A stretch of 64,000 nt of DNA from NCBI RefSeq assembly GCF_045862785.1, contig NZ_BQXO01000003.1, forward strand, positions 1 to 64,000. The letters are read 5' to 3'. The translations under genes were made by a program, and so were the position numbers. The stretch is from Furfurilactobacillus curtus (GTDB taxonomy: Bacteria > Bacillota > Bacilli > Lactobacillales > Lactobacillaceae). Position 1 is the stretch's first letter. Each line of letters begins with the position of its first letter. Positions 25,235 to 33,665 of this stretch are shown in pieces. The notes beneath the pieces were generated by a model. It was not told the DNA's origin. It did not search any database and saw only the letters and a list, made by a program, of their open reading frames with translations.

Positions 25235-25936
25235 TTAGTCACCACTTTGATCTTGAGTATACTGATCTTGTAACTGTTGCCCCAATTTAACCGGATCATT
25301 TGGCTCTGGGGCGCCTGATTGTGTTGCATATAGACCAACTTCATTAGTCAACAACTTGGAATAATCGTCACCTTTAAAACGTATCTGGTAACTATTATTA
25401 ATTACCGTACCAGCCTGATTGGGGGTGTCTGATCCCTTCCCCGTCCAGCTTACTGACTTTGGTGGCAATTTTAGAATATCGCCTGGGGCGGCATATTCAG
25501 CATCAACCGCAGTTACTGGCTTAAGGAATCGTACTTGACCGTCATCATTAACGGCGTAAGTGATAGTTTCGATTTGAATGTTAGGAGAAGTCTGCGCACG
25601 ATTGATCAATTGTTGGGTAGCCGTACCATCAGAACGTAAGATGATACTGTAATCAACGTCAACGGTTCCTGCAGAATTGGTCTTATGAAATGAATAAACC
25701 ACATTTTGATAGGGCTTAACCTGTTTAGTCGAAGAAGTCTGTGATGATGTGGTGGAAGAACTCCTCTCACTGGACTTACTATTTTGCGAGGAGTTTGAAG
25801 AACTAGTACTTACACTTTCAACCTTTGTTACCGTTTTCGTTGCTGGCTTATGATCACCTAACAAGAATCCGATAAATACTGCCATAAGGATCATCACAAC
25901 CGCAACAATGGTGTCGATTATGTGCCGTGGCTTCAT
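25235..25936 (-). CDS. membrane-anchored extracytoplasmic protein
   Basis: A protein of 233 residues with an uncleaved N-terminal membrane helix (IIDTIVAVVMILMAVFIGFLLG), a long Ser/Thr linker (about residues 42-72) and a beta-rich outer domain (VDVDYSIILRSDGTATQQL; ITYAVNDDGQVRFLKPVTAV). GAAAGGAAATC precedes the ATG. It is co-transcribed with the lipoprotein. The phrase YAVNDDGQVRF resembles YAVAKNGQIYF of the lipoprotein, so the two outer domains may be related. Function unknown. Confidence 0.8.
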   Translation of the reverse strand: MKPRHIIDTIVAVVMILMAVFIGFLLGDHKPATKTVTKVESVSTSSSNSSQNSKSSERSSSTTSSQTSSTKQVKPYQNVVYSFHKTNSAGTVDVDYSIILRSDGTATQQLINRAQTSPNIQIETITYAVNDDGQVRFLKPVTAVDAEYAAPGDILKLPPKSVSWTGKGSDTPNQAGTVINNSYQIRFKGDDYSKLLTNEVGLYATQSGAPEPNDPVKLGQQLQDQYTQDQSGD

Positions 25937-25957
25937 AACTTAGATTTCCTTTCATGA

Positions 25958-25986
25958 AAAAGACCGCTGAGTTTACAACGGTCTTC
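25958..25986 (-). terminator. terminator between the CAP protein and the anchored protein
   Basis: Inverted repeat AAGACCG / CGGTCTT around 12 bases, followed by TTTTTCATG on the minus strand. It ends the 26096-28882 transcript. Confidence 0.75.
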
Positions 25987-26095
25987 TCTATCTTCAATTC
26001 GTCTTCCTCAAAGCCCCTCCCGTATGGGAAAGGCTCTTTCGTGGTGCTGAAGCTGGGTGGAGGAATTCACTTAACAGGGTTGAATATCTGGATGA

Positions 26096-28882
26096 TTACT
26101 TCAACCACTGGACTTCCATAAATCCGAGCATGTTGCCGTTCTTGTCTGTGATGGCTACTTCACCTTGGCCATAGTCAGAACCACTTACACCAGCGTTGTA
26201 GTAATAGTTTACAAAGTCTGGATCAAAGTATGCTGAGTCGTTCGCTGCTTCCATGCCGTTCCAAATCTTTGGTTGAATTTTCACGGAACCCGGTTGGTAA
26301 CTCCAGCCCATACCCTTTAACCGTGCTTCTACTTGGGCATCAATGTCGGCTTCGGTTAGGCCGTACTCAGAGTAATTCACTGAACCATCTGGGTTCTTGG
26401 TTACTTCCGGCTTAACGTAACCAAAATCTTGGATTGCATATGTGTATCCATTGTCGGGGTTCTCTACGATCGCAATGCCGATTTGGTTGGCCGAAGCATC
26501 TAACATGTTGGCCAAGTGGCCGGCGCTGTTCTTCCAGTCGTTGAAGATGATGCTTGCAGTCTCGGCTTCAGTGGCGCCGATCTTATCGATGTTCAAGTTC
26601 TCTGCAATGGCCGAACCTTGGTAACCGGCCTCAGTGTAAGCCGTGTACCATTGCGTGCCGTCCGGACGAGTGTGGCTCGCTGCGGAGATATCCTCTTTGC
26701 CTTCAGTGAAAGTCTCGTTAGCTCGAGTCTGGGCAATTGCCTGTAAGGTTGCATTGTCCATCGTTACTGCGGATAGGCCGTGTTGGGCACGGAGATCGTT
26801 CACCATTTGTAGGATATCGTTGGCTACAGTAGCCATATCTTGGTTGGCGTATACGTGTTTAGCGTACTTAACCGTGATGTCAGAACCTCCGGCAGTGTAC
26901 ATACCGTTGATTGATGAGTCACCTACCAAGTCATAACCATTGATTTCGGATGGAGCGGCAAAGCTGAAATTGTCACCTGTGGTGCCGGTCAGAGTCAGAT
27001 CGTTGTCTAGTTTGTTACCATTCTCGTCAACAAAGTGGATCGTAACCGTGGATTGGGCAGGAGCATTCTTCGTGTAAACAAAGGTGATCGTTGCGCCAGA
27101 GTCGGTCACGTTCGCCGTCTTGGTAGCTTGATCAACCGTGTAACCATCGATGTTCTTGGCCGTTGCGCTGGCCATGGTGCCTACTACCTGATCGGAGAGC
27201 GTGTCACTTGGCGAAAGTTGGTTGCCTGCGGCGTCCACATAATTGATGGTCACGTTGGCGTGCTGTTCGGCACGGTCGTAGTAGAAATCAATGATGTTTC
27301 CTGCTGACTTGACCGTCCAGCTCTTGCTCTGATCACGTGGGGTGTAACCGTCGATAGTGATTGGACTTACCGTAAGTGTGGAACCTACCTGCTGGTGTGC
27401 CATCGTGGTTGGCTGGGTCAATAAATTACCATCGGCGTCCAGGTATTCCACAATAACATCGTCATATTGGGCTACGGGTGCTTGCTTCGAATAGTGGAAC
27501 ACGATGGAGTTGCCCGATTCCGCAACAGTTAGATATTTGGTTGAGCCGTAGTAATCATAACCATTAATCACTTGTGCAGATGCGCTAACTGTGGAACCGA
27601 CTAATTGGTGTGCAAGTGTGGTACTTGGGGCAATCGTGTTGCCGTCCATATCGGTGTAACTTACCGTAACGTCTGCATACTGCTCAGCAGGGGCTTGGCT
27701 CGTGCTGGAACCGGCCTCGCTGCTAGTTGAACCTGCGTTCGATGGCGCGGTTGAAGCGTTGGATGGGGATTGGCTCGGCGTCTGACTTGCATCTGATGGT
27801 GCCTGAGATGGAGCTGTTGAGGCATCACTTGGAGCCTGACTTGGCGTTTGTGAAGCATCACTAGGCGCCTGACTTGGGGTCTGTGAAGCGCCACTTGGTG
27901 CCTGACTTGGCGTTTGTGAAGCATCACTAGGCGCCTGAGATGGAGCTGTCGAGGCATCACTAGGTGCTTGAGATGGCGTTTGGCTGGCATCGCTTGGTGC
28001 TTGTGATGGAGTCTGACTAGCATCGCTTGGTGCTTGCGATGGAGCTTGGCTGGCGTCAGATGGGGCTTGTGATGGCGTCTGACTAGTGTCACTTGGTGCC
28101 TGTGATGGCGTCTGACTAGTGTCACTTGGTGCCTGTGATGGCGTCTGACTGGCGTCACTTGCCGCTTGTGATGGCGTTTGGCTGGCGTCACTTGGCGCTT
28201 GTGATGGCGTTTGGCTGGCATCGCTTGGTGCTTGGCTTGTCACAGAACCAGCGTCACTCGGTGCTTGGCTTGTTACGCTGCCGGCGTCAGAAGCGGCTTG
28301 TGAATTGTCTGGAGTTCCTGGCTTGAAGTAAGATGCGCCCATCTCGCCGGAATGGTTGGCGTCCGTGATTGCTTCTGGTTGTTGAGTAGTACCAACACTT
28401 GGCTGAGTTGAGGCACTTGGCATAGTTGATGGTGTTTGAACGTTGGCAGCTGGCGCTTGAGTCGGTGTATTAAACCGACCGATCGTCGCACCGTTGGCGT
28501 CAGTTACCGTAACCTGCTTTGAGCCATCAACGTTTGTATGCACAAACAGGTGGTTGCCGACATAAATTAAATCAACATTAGCGATCTTGTTTTGGTTCGC
28601 CAAATCGTTAACGCTAACGCCGGTTGCTTGGCTGATTGCCCAAAGGGTATCACCATTTTGAATGGTATATGGATCGGTGCCTAACTTAGCTAATTCTGCC
28701 TTAACCGTAGCAACACTATTTGCATGCCATTGTGGTGCTACTGATGCATTCGCCGATGTGGCAACTCCGGTCAGCGCAAGCAAACTGATACCGGCTGCTA
28801 ACCATAATTTGCCTGATTTATATAACTTAACGTGGCGTTTCTCGTCTGTATGTAATGATCTGTACTGAGCTCTGCTCATCAT
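26096..28882 (-). CDS. secreted LysM - Ser/Pro repeat - MucBP - CAP domain protein
   Basis: A protein of 928 residues. Residues 1-47 form a KxYKxGKxW-type signal (KLYKSGKLWLAAGISLLAL). A LysM domain lies at about 73-118 (TIQNGDTLWAISQATGVSVN). Residues ~190-385 are imperfect repeats of the 10-residue type PSDASQTPSQ-A. Four MucBP-like repeats lie at about 400-675 (VTVSYTDMDGNTIAPSTTLA type). A CAP/SCP domain (residues ~690-815) contains MVNDLRAQHGL, ENLNID and AIVENPDNGYTYAIQDFG. There is no LPxTG anchor, so LysM probably holds it to peptidoglycan. It is probably an adhesin or surface effector. It is carried by the mobile element. Confidence 0.9.
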   Translation of the reverse strand: MMSRAQYRSLHTDEKRHVKLYKSGKLWLAAGISLLALTGVATSANASVAPQWHANSVATVKAELAKLGTDPYTIQNGDTLWAISQATGVSVNDLANQNKIANVDLIYVGNHLFVHTNVDGSKQVTVTDANGATIGRFNTPTQAPAANVQTPSTMPSASTQPSVGTTQQPEAITDANHSGEMGASYFKPGTPDNSQAASDAGSVTSQAPSDAGSVTSQAPSDASQTPSQAPSDASQTPSQAASDASQTPSQAPSDTSQTPSQAPSDTSQTPSQAPSDASQAPSQAPSDASQTPSQAPSDASQTPSQAPSDASTAPSQAPSDASQTPSQAPSGASQTPSQAPSDASQTPSQAPSDASTAPSQAPSDASQTPSQSPSNASTAPSNAGSTSSEAGSSTSQAPAEQYADVTVSYTDMDGNTIAPSTTLAHQLVGSTVSASAQVINGYDYYGSTKYLTVAESGNSIVFHYSKQAPVAQYDDVIVEYLDADGNLLTQPTTMAHQQVGSTLTVSPITIDGYTPRDQSKSWTVKSAGNIIDFYYDRAEQHANVTINYVDAAGNQLSPSDTLSDQVVGTMASATAKNIDGYTVDQATKTANVTDSGATITFVYTKNAPAQSTVTIHFVDENGNKLDNDLTLTGTTGDNFSFAAPSEINGYDLVGDSSINGMYTAGGSDITVKYAKHVYANQDMATVANDILQMVNDLRAQHGLSAVTMDNATLQAIAQTRANETFTEGKEDISAASHTRPDGTQWYTAYTEAGYQGSAIAENLNIDKIGATEAETASIIFNDWKNSAGHLANMLDASANQIGIAIVENPDNGYTYAIQDFGYVKPEVTKNPDGSVNYSEYGLTEADIDAQVEARLKGMGWSYQPGSVKIQPKIWNGMEAANDSAYFDPDFVNYYYNAGVSGSDYGQGEVAITDKNGNMLGFMEVQWLK

Positions 28883-29087
28883 AAATAACCCCTACTTTCC
28901 TACGTAAATAGACTCAACAAAACGAACGTTTATTGAAGAACTAAAAAAAGCGCTGATATAACTGATCAATGTCAGTGATATCAACACTTCAAGATATGTA
29001 GTATTTGGAATTTTGGAAACTAAACTAAACGTTCGATTAATTAATAAGAGGGCTACTCTTATTAACAGGCTTATCGTACCAAAAGCG

Positions 29088-29684
29088 TTACGTATGTGCA
29101 ACGTTCATTTTATTGCTAGACCTTGATAGACCGGCTTTTTTGGCTAGTTTGTAAACGTAAGTAGTACTAACGTGATAACGTTTGGCGAGTTCTTGAACAG
29201 TTAAATCATGCGATTGGTATGCAGTTAAAATTTTTTTCTTAGTTAATTCACTTACCGTTTTTGGCCGTCCTAACCTTTTATTAGTTGCCTTTAAGGCATC
29301 CTTGGTTCGTTCCGAGATCATATTAGCCTCCAGTTCTGCAACCGCTGATAAGATTGTGAACATGAACTTACCATTCGTCGTTGATGTGTCGATCTGATCA
29401 TGAATGGATTTGAAATGAGCTCCCATCGCGTCGAGTTCAGCGATTATATTAACCAATTGTTTAACCGAACGCCCTAATCGATCTAGTTTGTAAACTAATA
29501 AAGTATCGCCAGCTTTCAAACTCTTAAGTGCTTTTGACAACTCCGGCCGATCTTCCTTTCTACCTGATATCTGTTCCTTATAGATTCTATCTGGTTCATA
29601 TTTCCTAACTTCGCCAAGCTGGAACTCTAACCCTAAATCTTGTCGATTAGTACTAGTCCTTATATATGCCACCGTTTTTGTCAT
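29088..29684 (-). CDS. serine recombinase (resolvase/invertase family)
   Basis: A protein of 198 residues. The catalytic domain begins VAYIRTSTNRQDLGLE (nucleophile Ser in RTSTNRQ). It continues with GDTLLVYKLDRLGRSVKQLVNII and FKSIHDQIDTSTTNGKFMF, and ends in a helix-turn-helix (LTVQELAKRYHVSTTYVYKLAKKAGLS). All signature blocks are intact. It resembles plasmid resolvases and DNA invertases. The ATG at 29684 has GGAG nine bases upstream. It stands between the surface-protein gene and the 29750-30390 repeat array; whether it acts there is unknown. Confidence 0.93.
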   Translation of the reverse strand: MTKTVAYIRTSTNRQDLGLEFQLGEVRKYEPDRIYKEQISGRKEDRPELSKALKSLKAGDTLLVYKLDRLGRSVKQLVNIIAELDAMGAHFKSIHDQIDTSTTNGKFMFTILSAVAELEANMISERTKDALKATNKRLGRPKTVSELTKKKILTAYQSHDLTVQELAKRYHVSTTYVYKLAKKAGLSRSSNKMNVAHT

Positions 29685-29749
29685 CTTCAATCACTCCTAT
29701 GCTTGATGTATAAGAGTTTATGTAAGTTTCACGTACGGTTTTATTTCAG

Positions 29750-30390
29750 TGGTTACTTCTTGGTAGTAAATCAACATTCGTCCCATTTTCGAACCAAGAT
29801 TAGGTCAGTCGTCTCAAATATCAACTCCAAGTTAATAAATTGGCTAGAAAACAGTCATAAGGTATTCTTGCCACGATCGTCTCAAAATATGAGATTGTCG
29901 TCTCTGTGCCATAGTCCTCTTTGCAAAATCGATAAAATTCACAGCAGTGGTATTCCTTAACCAATCGTCTCAGTGATGAAATAGCATTCGCTTGTTCGAA
30001 ACTGCTGCCTTCATTGGCTGAAATACGGTCATGAAGTATTGTTGAGTTGATTGTCAGTAAATTAAAAAAGCTCAGAGTGATTAGCCAAAGAATGGTCATA
30101 CTGTATTCTTGAGCCATTCGTCGCAAAGTTCTCTCGCACTTTCTCATGCTGATAATTGGTGCCTGATTACAAAACATAGAATTGAAGTATTGTTTCAGCA
30201 ATCGGCTCACCGACCTGTGGTGGATCGTCTCTGAAGTGTGCTTAAATCTTAGTTTTGAGCTGGAACGCAGCAATGAAGTATTCTTGAACGGATCGTCTCT
30301 CAGCACAGGATTGGTCGTCTCTGGCAGGTTGCTAACTTAACCCAATGGATAAAATTCCGTCGTGAAATACTCTTTGGTAAATCGCCTCAA
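29750..30390 (+). repeat. array of about seven degenerate repeats, spaced 67-91 bp
   Basis: A 22-bp core recurs with starts at 29862, 29950, 30036, 30103, 30187, 30278 and 30367 (plus-strand orientation). The core is GTATTCTTG, then six variable bases, then TCGTCTC. Upstream of the core GTCATGAA or a variant is often kept. In several units a second TCGTCTCTG follows 15-17 bp later. An eighth, poorer unit may begin near 29753. Intervals are 88, 86, 67, 84, 91 and 89 bp, not multiples of three, so this is not a protein repeat. No gene here is convincing. Confidence 0.75.
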
Positions 30391-31405
30391 ATTAAAGATT
30401 GCCATTTGGATCAAGTTTATAATTTGGGCAAAAGAAAAGACCGGCTGAGCCGATCATCAATACTTACACAATAATATGAAGAAACCCTTTTAAAAAAGAT
30501 ACCCATCGCACCGAATCAACTGATCTTATCGATTGAATCAAGTTAATCAAGTTAACCAACTTGCCATTTCGAATCAACTTAACCAGTTTTAGATCGTCAT
30601 CAGGAGTCTTCATCTCCTATAATCAACCCTTGTGTGCCAACGTGTGAGCTTGTGTACCATCTTGATTGCTGTTTGGTATGAATATTGGTCTTCAACCTTG
30701 GATGGCTGTGTGGCGATTTGTGCGATAAGATTGCCTCGCTGGCGATTAAATACTTGGCTGTTAGATCAATTTGGCACCAAGGCTCATTCTTTGATTCATA
30801 GCTTTTAACTTGATCAGTGGCCATCAACTATTGAGGTCGTCTTGTTCTAATTTGCCTTAACAAAATGCTAATTCAATTTAGAATAATCACTTAATTCTGC
30901 TGATTTGAATCAACTTAACATGGTCTTCACTGTTGCTGTATTAATATCTTCTTCCATGGTTGATCACTTGATGAGTCATCTTCATGATTATGTTCATAGT
31001 TGGATTAAAAGAAAAAGTTCGGCGGCTGTTTTTGCTTTGCATGGTTAAGCATCTTTTCAACAAAATCATTGTAACTTTTGTAAAGTGATTAATCTGACCA
31101 ACGTTATCTCTTCATTCAGATCGTTTTAAAATGCCGACCTAACAAGCAATATGGCCTATAGTGGTCTTCATGATCATGCCATAATCAGTATGCTTTAATC
31201 TACTTTGTGAAGCTTAATCCTCTTTGGCGATTCGCGCTTAACTTAATCAAATTAATGCAAGTTTTGGATCACTAATGCAGACGTTTCAGCAGTTTTGGCG
31301 ATAGTGATTAAGGCAATTTCGCCGAAGCTTGGGATCGTTAATCAAAGTAATCCACTTACCCATTCTCCACTCTTCATCAGAGTAAATACATATAGATGAT
31401 GTAAA
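30391..31405. other. gene-poor AT-rich stretch with short repeats
   Basis: About 1 kb without a convincing gene. Variants of GAATCAACTTAACCA occur near 30512, 30533, 30548, 30569 and 30902. They resemble loosely spaced iterons, but no replication protein is nearby. A weak 75-codon open frame at 30600-30827 has no clear ribosome binding site or family. Confidence 0.45.
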
Positions 31406-31426
31406 AACCGGCTAGCCGCCGGTCTT
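31405..31426 (-). terminator. terminator of the small gene pair
   Basis: Inverted repeat ACCGGC / GCCGGT around TAGCC, with a TTTTTAC tail on the minus strand. Confidence 0.78.
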
Positions 31427-31433
31427 TGTGTGA

Positions 31434-31772
31434 TTAATCCTCGTCCAATTTGTACTCATTGGGTATTGGTTTCTTTTGGATCATGGTCTGGGCATAAGGC
31501 CAATGCTGACCAGTAAAGCCAGCGAAGTAAATTGTTAATTGAGTCTTCTGTCTGATTTGTTTAATCAGCTGTTCTAAATAAGCAATCTCATACCTTTCAA
31601 CTGTATGTAGTGGCGTGGAATGCGGTCTCTTCCCCTTGGGGTGTTCCTCAAAAAAGAAATTATACGTTCGATCGAAACGGTCATTCACACATTCAATTTT
31701 GTAAATCGTCTTTGGCGCCCGTTTAAAAAGTTTCTCTATACGTTCGGTGATGATTGCAGCATCTGATTTCAC
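31434..31772 (-). CDS. small hypothetical protein, second of a pair
   Basis: A protein of 112 residues from a GTG two bases after the preceding gene's stop, with AAAGG in front. Basic N-terminus (ERIEKLFKRAPKTIYKIECV), aromatic centre (YNFFFEEHPKGKRP), and YLEQLIKQIRQKTQLTIYFAGFTGQHWPYA. Family not recognised. Tight coupling to the 68-residue gene would fit a toxin-antitoxin or two-subunit arrangement, but no known toxin motif is visible. Confidence 0.68.
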   Translation of the reverse strand: MKSDAAIITERIEKLFKRAPKTIYKIECVNDRFDRTYNFFFEEHPKGKRPHSTPLHTVERYEIAYLEQLIKQIRQKTQLTIYFAGFTGQHWPYAQTMIQKKPIPNEYKLDED

Positions 31773-31774
31773 GG

Positions 31775-31981
31775 CTAAACCTTTAAGTAATCACTAGCGC
31801 CACGGCTAACATACCGTTCATCAGTTGATTTAATCCAATCCTCGAATTCACGTTGAAATTCAACTAACTTTCGTGGGTCATCCTTAAACACCGGATAGAT
31901 TGGTAAATCAGACAGATGAAACCTAGCGCCATGGGGAATATTCATTAATTGAACTTGCCATCTTTGATCTGTAATGCTCAT
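31775..31981 (-). CDS. small hypothetical protein, first of a pair (DUF1413-like shape)
   Basis: A protein of 68 residues with GGGAGGCAATATT before the ATG. The segment IPHGARFHLSDLPIYPVF loosely resembles the G-x-x-F-x-L-x-DL pattern of DUF1413 proteins; I regard this as weak. It is followed two bases later by the 112-residue gene. Gene-poor DNA lies on both sides, which makes the pair stand out as one transcription unit. Confidence 0.65.
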   Translation of the reverse strand: MSITDQRWQVQLMNIPHGARFHLSDLPIYPVFKDDPRKLVEFQREFEDWIKSTDERYVSRGASDYLKV

Positions 31982-33062
31982 AATATTGCCTCCCTAACAA
32001 GGTAGATTATAGAACATACGTTCGCATAATAACAAGTCCCTTTTTCAACTCTCCTTGTTAAAAATTGTAATCATGATTATTTCGATTCAATGCTTCCTGA
32101 GTATTAATATGCTTACTGTAAGTGATGAGTAGTTCACACTTGTTTTAATTGAATCAATACAGATTTTTTTGCTTTGGCTTTAAACAACAACATTAGTTTT
32201 AGCTTTCAAGCATTGCTTAACAGAAATTAGTGTACGATCTGTTCAAGCCAGTTGTTGGTGGAGGTTATCTCTTCGTGCAACTTTTTAAAAGTGCTGGCAG
32301 GTCAGGTATTCTGACCGCCTAGTAGAACCGTTAATCCACTCTATATTATGCTTCTCGTTGGCTAGTGGTTAATCAGTAATCCGTTCTAAAGTTTGACCAT
32401 AATCCACATGAATTTTAGGTCAGCAATACAGACGTTTTTAAGAATTTAGCCGCAAAATTTCAGTTCAGGAATACAGACGTTTTTAAGATTTTTTCTCTAA
32501 TTTATCTTCTCAGAAATCTAAAAATCACTTCTTTTCGATTAATCAACGCACCGAATAAGCCTCCTAATTTCCGATCTAGCTGTCAGATTACACCTCCTCC
32601 TCACCCCTATTTCGAGTTCCTTGGGAAACGTGAGGCCGTGTGTCCAATTTGATTCGACGATTGGTATAAATACATATTATTCATATAGACGCCCTGTGTG
32701 CGCCCGTGAAAACCCGATTTGGCGATGGCGCCTTAGTCCAACAGCCACAGGCACTTTGCTTCAAAACATGCCTACTTTTTTCTTCTTAATCCTTATGAAG
32801 TAGCTATACCACCGGTTAATCAGTGGCCTAAAAATGGCTTACCTTGGCATAGAATATCCAATTATCTTTCGGAACGTTCATAACCGGCTAGCTCAGGCTG
32901 TTGGTCTCGTTTTGGTCTCTGTTTTAACTCGTAACGATGTTTCACACAATCAACTGTCTTAGTGTCCCAAAAACCTTGCCCTACAAAACTGTGTGCTCAT
33001 TTTGCTCTCTCTTTTGCCAAAAACAGGGAAAAGTCCTTACATTTCACTTTTTTGGGTAAAAA
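31982..33062. other. gene-poor right part of the element
   Basis: No convincing gene in about 1.1 kb. It contains a hairpin (GGTCAG / CTGACC near 32300-32325). It also holds a 23-bp direct repeat of type CAGCAATACAGACGTTTTTA at 32421-32443 and 32466-32488 with one mismatch, and several TTGGTCTC motifs near 32905-32925. The last ~180 bp (from about 32880) is a diverged copy of sequence next to repeat C. Confidence 0.5.
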
Positions 33063-33094
33063 TAAAAAAACTGCCACCAAGTCAATGGTAGCAG
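33063..33094 (-). terminator. hairpin terminator beside yebC-like copy B
   Basis: Minus-strand CTGCTACCATTGAC / TTGGTGGCAG hairpin followed by a T run. It lies just past the 15-residue stump frame at 33110-33157. Confidence 0.7.
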
Positions 33095-33109
33095 TACTTT
33101 TCGCGATTT

Positions 33110-33285
33110 TTAATGGAGCAAATTTGCCTCAGGAATCCATTTACTGTGTCCTGACATATTGGCATGCTCCTTTGATTAATTAGTTTTTTATTGGTCAAAA
33201 TAACCTTACCAACTATACCACCAGCAGCCCCGTGCTTCAATTGTTTCACATAGTTTTTGAAACACACTAGAACACGCTTGGTCGA
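33110..33285 (-). repeat. diverged yebC-start copy B
   Basis: It contains the same promoter as yebC (TTGAAG 33235-33240, 17 bp, TATAGT 33212-33217), AAGGAG, and an ATG at 33157. The frame reads MSGHSKWIPEANLLH and stops. The first seven residues equal yebC, but codons 4-6 differ synonymously (CAC AGT AAA instead of CAT TCC AAG). To its right, 33259-33327 matches the element's left end at 14571-14638. It is probably an old attachment site from a related element. Confidence 0.8.
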
Positions 33286-33589
33286 TTACTTGGTTCATTT
33301 TGAATAGCTCGATTTGGTCTCGGATGACTTAACCTTATGAGATAGCTTAGCATTACTCAATTATCTTTAAAGCAATGGCTTATCTGTAAAGATTTCTAAG
33401 CCAGCACAGTTACTGGATTCTTAAGCACGTGGTCTCTTTTGGGTCTCTCACTTTTACCAGTTTGAAGTTTCGGTCAATCAACTCGCCTACTGTCTCAAAA
33501 AGTACCAAACTTTTCCTGTGTGCTCAATTTGGTCTCTCTTCGCTAACCACAGTACAAAAATCCCGAGAATTCTAATTTTTAGTCCAAAA

Positions 33590-33620
33590 ACAAAAACTGC
33601 CACCAACTTAATGGTAGCAG
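33590..33620 (-). terminator. hairpin terminator beside repeat C
   Basis: Minus-strand CTGCTACC / GGTGGCAG hairpin (one mismatch), followed by TTTTTGTTTTTGG. It would stop transcripts from the yebC promoter copy in repeat C after a 12-residue stump (33645-33683). Confidence 0.78.
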
Positions 33621-33665
33621 CACTTTTCACGATTTTTAATGGAGTCAATTTACCCCGGAGCCACT

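Noticed and set aside
27661..28221. 186-codon frame inside the Ser/Pro repeat region
   Set aside because: A frame-shifted shadow of the repeat DNA of the LysM-MucBP-CAP gene; product is a His/Arg/Gln repeat without start signals.
29821..30306. 161-codon open frame on the minus strand across the repeat array
   Set aside because: It spans several copies of the repeat core in different frames, has no clear ribosome binding site, and its product has an unusual composition. The repeats explain the sequence better than a gene does.
29750..30390. Reading the repeat array as a CRISPR array
   Set aside because: Repeats are only about 22 bp and strongly degenerate, the gaps between cores are 45-69 bp and uneven, and no cas gene is present.
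30600..30827. 75-codon open frame in the gene-poor stretch
   Set aside because: No ribosome binding site, no family, and the composition follows the non-coding surroundings.
33082..33267. 61-codon frame (MCFKNYVKQLKHGAAGG...) and the similar upstream extension of yebC
   Set aside because: This frame is the translated promoter and leader of yebC repeated at three places. The real yebC start is at MSGHSKW with AAAGGAG in front.
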